Assembly: GCA_964437335.1 (NCBI GenBank)
Contig: CAYTGL010000011.1
Coordinates: 14,377-78,376 of the forward strand
Reading direction: 5' to 3'
Origin: JAITWN01 sp964437335
GTDB lineage: Bacteria; Pseudomonadota; Gammaproteobacteria; SZUA-140
DNA: 64,000 nucleotides
The translations under genes were made by a program, and so were the position numbers. A model generated the notes under the pieces. The model searched no databases. It was given only the letters and a program-made list of their open reading frames with translations, and had not been told where the DNA came from. Below, piece after piece: positions 10,028-17,016 of the stretch. How positions within the stretch are numbered: the stretch's first letter is position 1; every line of letters starts with the position of its first letter.

Positions 10028-10333
10028 ATGCCTGGTAGTTCTGAAGTAGGCTATTCCGACCGCACCAAGATTCAAATTGATTTCTTTCGTCACCTAACGA
10101 CATTGAACGCAAGCGTACTTGGTTTTTATGCAGCGATTTTTCGAGAGAGGGTTAGTTGGATTGTGTGCGGGATCGTGTTGGCTTCTCTAATTGGAAGTCT
10201 TGCAACGCAGTTGATTTTGGTAATTTGGCCAGTTGACGATAAACTTAAATGGTATCAGTGGGTTCCCATGTTAATGTGCGAGGGGTTGTTTCTTATCGGC
10301 GTTGTCGCAGTTCTATATCATTTAACACGCTGA
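10028..10333 (+). CDS. Small two-helix membrane protein
   Basis: The 101-residue product has a soluble N-terminus of about 40 residues and two hydrophobic helices, one around residues 42-66 (WIVCGIVLASLIGSLATQLI) and one around residues 76-98. AAAGGA precedes the ATG by about ten bases. No family was assigned. Small membrane proteins next to nuclease-like genes in defence islands are often effectors that disturb the membrane, but no direct evidence for that exists here. The gene lies 120 bases after the PD-(D/E)XK-like gene on the same strand. Confidence 0.6.
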   Translation: MPGSSEVGYSDRTKIQIDFFRHLTTLNASVLGFYAAIFRERVSWIVCGIVLASLIGSLATQLILVIWPVDDKLKWYQWVPMLMCEGLFLIGVVAVLYHLTR

Positions 10334-10393
10334 AGAACTCGACGTCGCTTGCATCACCCAGTTCGAGTTCGACAACTATCAGCAGGTCGTTGA

Positions 10394-10810
10394 TCAGGAG
10401 CGACTTTGCATCGTCTCCAGATCAACTTTCACGTTGTCGGAAGGCTTAAAGGCCACGTTGGGCAAACGATTGACTTCGAATAGCTTGGCGTCGAAGACAA
10501 TCACAACCGTTTCGCCGCTACCTTATCCGAGCGGTTTGTTGTCGGCGTTTACCACCGTTGCGTAGACCAATGGTTGGACCAACAGCCCGGCGAGTTCCGC
10601 ATCCAGGTAAATCACTTGCGCCTTGATTCTTTCGAATTCAACGCTACTCAATGAAATTGCTGTGTTGCTCACAGGAAAGGTCTCAACTGGAGCCGCCATC
10701 CGTTGTGTGCGAAATCGCTCTGATCGTCCGATCCGAGCCTGGCACGACAGCGTTTGGGCAGTATCGGCATACTCAGGAACGGGCCGGATTGCTCGATCAG
10801 CGATAACCAT
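10394..10810 (-). pseudogene. Degraded hypothetical gene
   Basis: Read on the minus strand, the frame gives a protein-like sequence ending VYATVVNADNKPLG, then TAA, then continues in the same frame with GETVVIVFDAKLFEVNRLPN and VAFKPSDNVKVDLETMQSRS before TGA. Continuity of protein-like sequence across the stop suggests a gene broken by a nonsense mutation. Further downstream the frame holds several more stops. The family was not recognised. It lies just downstream of the PIN-domain gene on the same strand. Confidence 0.45.
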
Positions 10811-10878
10811 TCAGTATGATGATGTGGGATCAGAAAGAAGAAGCTTTTCGGGTTGCTCACCACCTATCAGGCAGATTT

Positions 10879-11790
10879 TCAATGCCCAGTTGCCTCAGCG
10901 CTGTCGCAAGAGCAGGGCTTTATGCATTGATTGAGCGTGCCGTTCCGAAGGTGGGCGTTTAATTCGGTGATCGTGATTATCTGGCTCGATTGCGGACTTT
11001 CCGCTTCTTGAACACGACCGATGAACCATTTGTCTACCGTGCAGATGATCGCCGGAAGTGCGAACAAATAGAGGAGGGAAATATCTATTCCATCATTCTT
11101 CCGCTTCTTACTTGTCGGGTCATAAGAACTGTCCGACTGAGCAGCATGACTGATACGATCCGCTAAGAAATGCCCCAATAGGTCTAGCTTGACAGCGAAG
11201 TCGGGTGCTTCGCCTGACTTTGGTTGTAGTTCAACCAGTACGATCGCTTTGACTTTCTCCGGCGACCAGCCGGCATCTTTTGCAAGGCACTTCATTTTGT
11301 CGATGAACTTAATCCAGCGATCACGTTCTTCGGAAACCACGTTTTTCGCTAGCGCAAGATCAGCTTTAATGAGGTGAGTTCCTTGAGAATCCTGGTACTT
11401 TATTCCCCGCTTCAAATCATCAGGTGAAGTAGCCGAGACGAGCAATCGCCACATTGCCTGACCGTGAGACTTGCCATCATCGATATTGAACTCGGACTCC
11501 GTGAATAGACCTGCCATTGCTGCCAACATAGGCCCCCCTGGCAGAATTGGCATTTCCGGATCTAGCACGCTGTTCAGTTCGTGAATGCGTTGAGTCCAGT
11601 CACCCCAGGTGATGCGATTCTCCAAGAGAGCGATCAACAACTCGGCAACCGCCACCTCTGAAATCGAAACAAGAACTAGGTCTCGGTTCTCGCCAATCAA
11701 CTTAAGATCCGGTCGTTCAAGATCTTGGTGAATATGTGCTCGCACGGCACAGGTATCAAGTGCTAGTCGAACTGAAGTAGTCAAGCACAT
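10879..11790 (-). CDS. PIN-domain-like protein
   Basis: This 303-residue protein has the acidic-residue layout of a PIN nuclease. An Asp lies early in a beta strand (LALDTCAVRAH, about residue 12) and a Glu in SISEVAVAELL (about residue 47). Near residues 235-260 comes a C-terminal segment NDGIDISLLYLFALP followed by ICTVDKWF. PIN domains are metal-dependent RNases and are common as toxins. The central 130 residues form a long insertion compared with small VapC toxins, and no antitoxin-like gene is adjacent. It therefore looks like a larger defence or RNA-processing nuclease rather than a simple toxin. Confidence 0.65.
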   Translation of the reverse strand: MCLTTSVRLALDTCAVRAHIHQDLERPDLKLIGENRDLVLVSISEVAVAELLIALLENRITWGDWTQRIHELNSVLDPEMPILPGGPMLAAMAGLFTESEFNIDDGKSHGQAMWRLLVSATSPDDLKRGIKYQDSQGTHLIKADLALAKNVVSEERDRWIKFIDKMKCLAKDAGWSPEKVKAIVLVELQPKSGEAPDFAVKLDLLGHFLADRISHAAQSDSSYDPTSKKRKNDGIDISLLYLFALPAIICTVDKWFIGRVQEAESPQSSQIITITELNAHLRNGTLNQCIKPCSCDSAEATGH

Positions 11791-12039
11791 ACTTGTTCAC
11801 CTTTTTGCGTCAAGACGAAGTTTGCCGAGTCTTCCACAATGTAACACGAGCTATTGAACTGTCTGTTGATAATTCGGTTATGCCCCCGACACATAGCTTG
11901 TCCGATTGCCCGCCAACCCAGCCAGGCAGATTCAACGTCGCTTCCATTTCACGAAGGCAAGGCACCACGACCCCGTCCCACCCTGCCGTGAAGCCCATGC
12001 TTGGAAAGAATTGCCCTTGGGTTTCAAGCAAAGTAACAT

Positions 12040-13191
12040 TTGCCCATGCCCCAATCCATCCCCACTGGCCTAACTCAGGAACACGTCCTCCGCACCCTTG
12101 CGGACCTGGATGCCGGCATCGATCATCCATTTGGCAAGCCGACCGGCTACGAACTGGTCCACAACGACAACCGGTATGCCCCCAAGGCGGTCATTGGCCT
12201 GTCTTGCCGCTACTCCATCGGTCGCATCCTTCAACCCGAAGAGTTCAGCGGCGGCGAGGCCCCAGGGCAAGCAAACTTCGTCCTGCGTAAACTTGGATTC
12301 ACTGTGGTGAAAAAGGGCGAAGAAGAGATTGAGCCGCAGCCTGGCACGGAATGGACGGCAAACGAAGTCCAACTCATCGTGGCCGATTATTTTGCGATGC
12401 TGGAAGCCGAACTTCTCGGCCAACCGTTCAAGAAGTCGGATCATCGAAAGGCACTGATGCCCCAACTCTCTGGCCGATCCAATGGGTCCATCGAGTTCAA
12501 GCATCAAAACGTGAGCGGCGTCCTGGTCGAACTGGGATTGCCTTACATTGAAGGCTACAAACCACGCAGCAATTACCAGGGTATTCTCGCTACCGAGGTT
12601 GAAAGCTTCCTGGACCAGCATCCTGGCTTCTTGGAAAAGCTGGCCACCGCACCCACCTTGAACCCGGCTTTGAGCGTGCAGATTTCAGCACCCGATTTCG
12701 ATCAGGTCATCGAACCGCCGCCCCAGAAGACAATTGGCCCCAAGCTAACGACCAAACCTTGGTTGACCCGCAAAGCTCGCAAGATCGATTTTGCTGAGCT
12801 TGATGCGGTGAACCGCCGCCTGGGGAATCTCGGTGAACAATTCGTGTTCGATTTGGAACGGTATCGGTTGAAAGAAGCAGGCCGAGACGATTTGGCTCAG
12901 AAGGTGACGTGGGCATCAAGGGACATTGGCGACGGCCTGGGCTTCGACATTCTTTCGTTCGACGACGCCGACGATTCCGAGAGAATGCTGGAAGTCAAAA
13001 CGACTGGCCTGGGAAAGTTCTTTCCCTTCTACGTCACCGGCAACGAGGTCCGCTGTTCAGAGGATATTCCGCAGCAATACCAGCTTTTTCGAGTGTTTGA
13101 TTTTGGCCGGGAACCTCGGCTTTACATCTTGCATGGCTCACTACGGGAGTTATGCCAGCTTGACCCGGTGTTGTATCGGGCGGTGATTTAG
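12040..13191 (+). CDS. McrA-like N-terminal head plus DUF3883 protein
   Basis: The 383-residue protein has two recognisable parts. Residues about 1-90 (ALADLDAGI-type start, GYELVHNDNRYAPKAVIGL) resemble the N-terminal head domain found in ScoMcrA-type type IV restriction enzymes. Residues about 260-380 are a DUF3883 domain (RRLGNLGEQFV, DGLGFDILSFD, LEVKTTGLGKFFPFYVT), which has a nuclease-like D-ExK arrangement in GFDILSF and MLEVKTT. DUF3883 proteins are frequent in restriction and defence loci. A modification-dependent restriction role is plausible but inferred. No HNH or SRA domain was seen. It is a single transcription unit facing the hairpin-rich non-coding region. Confidence 0.75.
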   Translation: MPMPQSIPTGLTQEHVLRTLADLDAGIDHPFGKPTGYELVHNDNRYAPKAVIGLSCRYSIGRILQPEEFSGGEAPGQANFVLRKLGFTVVKKGEEEIEPQPGTEWTANEVQLIVADYFAMLEAELLGQPFKKSDHRKALMPQLSGRSNGSIEFKHQNVSGVLVELGLPYIEGYKPRSNYQGILATEVESFLDQHPGFLEKLATAPTLNPALSVQISAPDFDQVIEPPPQKTIGPKLTTKPWLTRKARKIDFAELDAVNRRLGNLGEQFVFDLERYRLKEAGRDDLAQKVTWASRDIGDGLGFDILSFDDADDSERMLEVKTTGLGKFFPFYVTGNEVRCSEDIPQQYQLFRVFDFGREPRLYILHGSLRELCQLDPVLYRAVI

Positions 13192-13417
13192 CTCAAAGCA
13201 CGCTCGGAGCTACCACGCTTTCGGCTAGTTCCACCAGCATTTCCGATCGCAGTCAGTGGCGAAATTCGGAGCGTAGCAGTTAGTTTGGCACGATTGCCCG
13301 CTTACTTGCCCCCAGTATCCTGATTTCCTCATCGCTGCGTAAGGGCTGTCCCGAAGCCATCACCCAAAGATGGAAGACATTCAACGGGAGGCCGAGTAGG
13401 GATTGATTTCGATCCAA

Positions 13418-13478
13418 GCAGAAAGCACGAAGAGGCCGTCGAATGGATGATGTCGGACGGCCTCTTCGTGCTTTCTGC
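13418..13478. repeat. Perfect 23-bp inverted repeat
   Basis: The two 23-base arms (13418-13440 and 13456-13478, starting GCAGAAAGCACGAAGAGG) are exact reverse complements around a 15-base spacer. Such a long perfect stem is stronger than needed for termination, and a T-rich tail (CTCTATTTCTT) follows on the + strand. It may be a bidirectional terminator, a structured RNA or a recombination site. Confidence 0.85.
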
Positions 13479-13717
13479 CTCTATTTCTTCCGCTTTTAGC
13501 CCGCTGACTTTTCTGAGTCGAATTGGTGGGCCGATAATATGACTCAACAAAAGCATCGATTACAGCCAGTCGGTGTATAAAACTATAAAGAAGCTTTTTC
13601 AATGACATTTCTGCCAGGAAACGGACATAATCTATTGAGGGCGCAAGATTGCGAGCGCAGTTCCTCCCTACGGCACAGGTTGAATCCGCATGCTCTAACC
13701 ATGAAAGGGACGTTTAT

Positions 13718-13801
13718 ATGAATACAGTAGTAGTAATTGTTATTATTGTAACAGTGGCTGTAGTTGTATGTCGCAAGACACTAACAATTATTTGGAAGTA
13801 A
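13718..13801 (+). CDS. Putative 27-residue membrane peptide
   Basis: An ATG at 13718 follows AAAGGGA by about eight bases and opens a 27-codon frame. The peptide has about 16 strongly hydrophobic residues (VVVIVIIVTVAVVV) and then a basic tail RKTLTIIWK, the pattern of a single-pass membrane peptide. The DNA is much more A/T-rich than the neighbouring genes. A terminator-like hairpin lies about 60 bases downstream. The layout recalls type I toxin peptides such as TisB-size proteins, but no antisense RNA could be defined. It could also be a chance frame; short length makes certainty impossible. Confidence 0.45.
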   Translation: MNTVVVIVIIVTVAVVVCRKTLTIIWK

Positions 13802-13863
13802 CATGTTATACGCCAAAATAGCTGTGACAAAACATCGCCCTAACGAAATAGAAAGGCGAAGCT

Positions 13864-13899
13864 AAGGCGAGAGGTAGGTCCTCTCGCCTTCTTCGTTTT
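13864..13899 (+). terminator. Terminator-like hairpin after the 27-residue peptide frame
   Basis: GGCGAGAGG and CCTCTCGCC pair perfectly around TAGGT, with AA and TT adding two further base pairs, and CTTCGTTTT follows. It is a good candidate for rho-independent termination of a short + strand transcript covering 13718-13801. Confidence 0.6.
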
Positions 13900-14422
13900 C
13901 CCGCCTCCTCCAACTCTCTTGAGCCAGCATGTAATCGAGAATGAGTTCGATTTCGACGAACCATCTTCCCTGCTGCAATGCCACCAATCCCGCTGTCGCT
14001 ACTCCCGAGAATGGGTCTAGAACTAACCCGCCCCGTTGCAAACCCGACTAGATGCAAGGTTCAATCAGGCGGGGAGGGAGTGTGGGAAATGAGCGGCCTT
14101 TTTGGGGTTTGCCTCCAACCCGCCAGGCATCCCGCTTGTTCCTCTCCCACCCAGGCCGAAGTCGCTTGCCCCTGCTTTGCGTAGCGGGTTCTGTGTTTCC
14201 TTTCCCGAGCGCATTCAGTTGCCCCGCCGTCCATCCTGGAACTCTGCGGCTTCTTGATTGCCGTTAGACCTCTGCAAGCTTGGCTGCCTCGATTTCAATC
14301 GACGATTCAAGACAAATCTGCCCGTCTAGTCGATAATCCCGCAGACCGAAGTAGGCGGGGAAGCTAACGCAACAATCAGCCTTCCCATCTCACATCTTGC
14401 TACTTCGTTGATGGCGTCCGCC

Positions 14423-14489
14423 TTACTGAATCACCAATGCCGATAACGGAGTCTCGTTTACTCCGTTATCGGCATTGGTGATTCAGTAA
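14423..14489. repeat. Perfect 29-bp inverted repeat
   Basis: Arms at 14423-14451 and 14461-14489 (first bases TTACTGAATCACC) are exact reverse complements over 29 bases with a 9-base loop (TCTCGTTTA). No T-run follows on either strand, so it is not a typical terminator. It lies in the non-coding stretch downstream of the EVE-HNH gene. Long perfect hairpins like this can be recombination sites, hairpin-forming origins or remnants of palindromic mobile elements. Confidence 0.9.
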
Positions 14490-14685
14490 CCGGCAGGTCC
14501 TGGCAGGCATGGCATAGACGTTGCATTATTCTATTGCAATGGACATCGGTGAGAGATTGCATGAGCGTTGTTGCCCAAAGTCGGAAAACTCAATCGGCGG
14601 TGCGAACAATGGACCGGAAAAAAGATTGGCTGCGACACAGAGTCAAGTTCGTAGTTCGAGACACCACGCAGTTCCGTGAGCAACG

Positions 14686-15603
14686 TCAGGATTTCTTTCG
14701 CCGAAGAAACGATTCCCAGCGTAGCTTCAGCGCCCGACTGCTTGGCTTCTTTGACGAGCATTTGAGAGCTACGCCGTCGAATTCGGCATATCCAGCTTCT
14801 CTTGCAGCGGGATGAATTTGAACGACAAGTTTCTTCGGTTCAATGCCGATCAAATCCAGGTCGAATAGGGTATGCAGGTCAGCCCGCAGCAGCAATCCAT
14901 TCTCTGGATGGTTGTCTCTCTCGCCTCTGTAAGGCTTAATGTGAGCGGCCTCCAAAACGTCCAATAAACGGCACCCAGAGATCATGCAGTTGTCGCCGTA
15001 TCTTTCCCGTAGCGACTGCCTGAACACTTGTTGACCTCGGCGGGCTTTGATTTGGCGAAAAGCGATTTCTCTCCAGTCGCCCGGTTCTGGGATGTATTCT
15101 GGTCCCCCAATACTTTCGCTCGCCTCAACATCGACTAGGTATTCTGAGCCATCGATCTTCTTGAGATGACTGATCCACGATGATTCAAGCGCCCTAGCGG
15201 CCTCATCGGCCAACATCACTCCCGAAGCTGGCATTCTCCAATAGACTTCCGCAAGTGGGCCATCTTTGATGTCCTCTACCGACAACGGAGTCTGCTCATC
15301 CGGATTCAAGATTCGGTCGAGCACCACGTCTGCACCCAAAGAGGTCTCTCTCCGCAGATTGCGTTCGGGATCAAAATGAGGTTTCTCGGAGACGTGCGAG
15401 ATACTCGTTCCCGCAGCAATAATTCCCCTAGGCGACACTCCTTGCTTGAGAAGAAAAACCCGGTCGCCAGGCACCATTTTCTTTGAGTTGCCTGTGCTCC
15501 AACGAGTCTTGAACGGCTTGCCTTTCGCCGTTTGCTTGCAAACTTTCTCCAAATCCTCCCAGTGCCATCTCGCCGGGTTCCAGGTCAATACAAAGGTTGC
15601 CAT
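14686..15603 (-). CDS. EVE-like/HNH endonuclease protein
   Basis: The 305-residue product starts with an EVE/PUA-like region (residues 1-120: LTWNPARWHWEDL, then PGDRVFLLKQGVSPRGIIAA), a fold that reads modified bases. Residues about 190-275 form an HNH_2-type nuclease: REIAFRQIKARRGQQVFRQ, DNCMISGCRLLDVLEAAHIK, then NGLLLRADLHTLFDLDLIGI. A modified-base reader fused to an HNH nuclease is the architecture of type IV restriction enzymes that attack modified phage DNA. It is the last gene of a four-gene minus-strand operon and starts about 20 bases after the DUF6884 frame. Confidence 0.88.
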   Translation of the reverse strand: MATFVLTWNPARWHWEDLEKVCKQTAKGKPFKTRWSTGNSKKMVPGDRVFLLKQGVSPRGIIAAGTSISHVSEKPHFDPERNLRRETSLGADVVLDRILNPDEQTPLSVEDIKDGPLAEVYWRMPASGVMLADEAARALESSWISHLKKIDGSEYLVDVEASESIGGPEYIPEPGDWREIAFRQIKARRGQQVFRQSLRERYGDNCMISGCRLLDVLEAAHIKPYRGERDNHPENGLLLRADLHTLFDLDLIGIEPKKLVVQIHPAAREAGYAEFDGVALKCSSKKPSSRALKLRWESFLRRKKS

Positions 15604-15623
15604 ACGGTGAAGAACCTCGCCTG

Positions 15624-16027
15624 TTAGCCATTTGCTTCATCGAGCCATTGGAGCCGCTTACCGATTATATAACCCTTCATTGGTTGCTCCACAATTGCCC
15701 CTGCTTCAGTCAGCGGCTTTACATGATCTTCACCGGCCAAAGCGACCAATGGCGACTCCGCCAAACCAGCCGACTCCATTTGCTCTTGAACTTTTCGCCC
15801 CCATGCTCGGCGTCTGCGATTCGCATGCTTCTTAATGTCACATTGTATGGCGCTATCATCGCAGTCGGATCGACTAGCCCGTGAAGCGCTGACAAGATGA
15901 ACCAGCGACCTCGTTGCTCTGCATAAGTGCGGGACTTCTTGAACAGTGAGGAAATGTAAAGATCAGCAGCCGGTGCTGCATCCTTCAGTTTACGACCGCA
16001 ACATGCGACAAGAATGGTTGAATCCAA
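15624..16027 (-). pseudogene. DUF6884 family gene with a single-base frameshift
   Basis: From a TTG at 16027 the frame encodes STILVACCGRKLKDAAPAA, DLYISSLFKKSRTYAEQRG and WFILSALHGLVDP, characteristic of the DUF6884 family (a stand-alone or fused domain of unknown function seen in mobile regions). At about 15805 the frame shifts. Restoring one missing base after GAG yields an AEAWGRKVQEQM-type sequence and an uninterrupted tail ending GYIIGKRLQWLDEANG at 15624. The gene is therefore broken, or the base is a sequencing error. The intact product would be about 134 residues. It sits between the Tiki-like gene and the EVE-HNH gene with only short gaps. Confidence 0.75.
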
Positions 16028-16032
16028 TGGAA

Positions 16033-17016
16033 CTACTCCCCCATTTCCTCCACCCACTTCGTCGTCACCCGCACGTATTCGCATTTTCCACCACCCAACC
16101 GACCCACACTTTCCGTCAAGTCGTGTGCGGCACCCAATACGATCAAGCCAAAGGTGCCGTTGTCAAGAACCGCCTTCACCTGGGCGTCGTGACGAGCTTC
16201 AATCGTAGCTGGGTCGAGCTTGACTTCGCCCGTGGCAGCAAGCGGCTGTGCGTTCTGGTATGCCACTGTTTCTTCCAGCGGCAATACGTCGTCCAATTCG
16301 CCGGAAACAAGCAGTCGGCCCGCCGCTCCAATCTCCAGCATGCGGACCTTGTGTTCATCCAGCATCACTTGCAACTTGTTTTGAATTTCCAACGCCTCGT
16401 CGCCTAGCTTTCGAGCCTCCTCAAGTTGCTGGCGGATTACTGGCATTTGTTCACGCTCCATCGAACGCAAAACGGCAATTTTCGCCTGATAGTCGCTCAA
16501 AGCATCCGGCGAAAGCCCCTCACTGTAAACTGCCTTTAAGCCATGGTGCTTGATGAGGCAGCGGAGCAGCGCAATTTGTTCGATTTGAACCAAATCGACT
16601 TCCAGCAAAAACTCTTGGTACAGCCGGTCGATCTCGTTCGGTGACATCTTTTGATCGTTTGCAGTTTCCACGTCTTGGGCGAATAAAGCCTTGGGGAGGA
16701 AATGCCAATCTCGGAGATGAATGATGCGGGAGGTTGGCTTGTCAGTCGTTTTGCTGGATTCGACCTTGGCCACACCTGGCAGTTGCCGCAGGAGGTCAGC
16801 AATGGATGAATCCAGGTCGTCGATCTGAATGCTGCTCTTGGGAACGTAATTGGCAACGGCTTCGGCGGACTCCTCTTCCTGCATAGCGACCTGATGCTGA
16901 AGAAAAGGAAGATTGGGCACGGAAGGATATCGGCAGGTCGGGAACACAGCCGGAAGAACTAGAGCGGCGGCCAGCAAGCACAGGACCGCCACAATGATTG
17001 CCCCTCGAACGCCCAT
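16033..17016 (-). CDS. Tiki/ChaN-like membrane-anchored protein
   Basis: This 327-residue protein starts with a hydrophobic helix (residues 6-27, AIIVAVLCLLAAALVLPAV), either a signal peptide or a membrane anchor, so most of it is probably outside the cytoplasm. Conserved-looking segments IIHLRDWHFLP (near residue 97) and FGLIVLGAAHDL (near residue 298) match the N- and C-terminal motifs of the Tiki/ChaN/EreA-like superfamily, whose members include metal-dependent proteases and haem-binding proteins. The start ATG directly follows the helicase stop. Why a secreted protein is in this nuclease operon is unclear. Confidence 0.65.
   Translation of the reverse strand: MGVRGAIIVAVLCLLAAALVLPAVFPTCRYPSVPNLPFLQHQVAMQEEESAEAVANYVPKSSIQIDDLDSSIADLLRQLPGVAKVESSKTTDKPTSRIIHLRDWHFLPKALFAQDVETANDQKMSPNEIDRLYQEFLLEVDLVQIEQIALLRCLIKHHGLKAVYSEGLSPDALSDYQAKIAVLRSMEREQMPVIRQQLEEARKLGDEALEIQNKLQVMLDEHKVRMLEIGAAGRLLVSGELDDVLPLEETVAYQNAQPLAATGEVKLDPATIEARHDAQVKAVLDNGTFGLIVLGAAHDLTESVGRLGGGKCEYVRVTTKWVEEMGE

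Larger units (their letters stand above)
13192..14685. other. 1.5-kb mostly non-coding region rich in perfect hairpins
   Basis: No convincing gene longer than 30 codons was found here on either strand. The region holds a 23-bp perfect inverted repeat (13418-13478), a possible 27-residue peptide gene (13718-13801), a terminator-like hairpin (13864-13899) and a 29-bp perfect inverted repeat (14423-14489). Open frames of 60-90 codons are present but look like chance frames. Confidence 0.6.
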
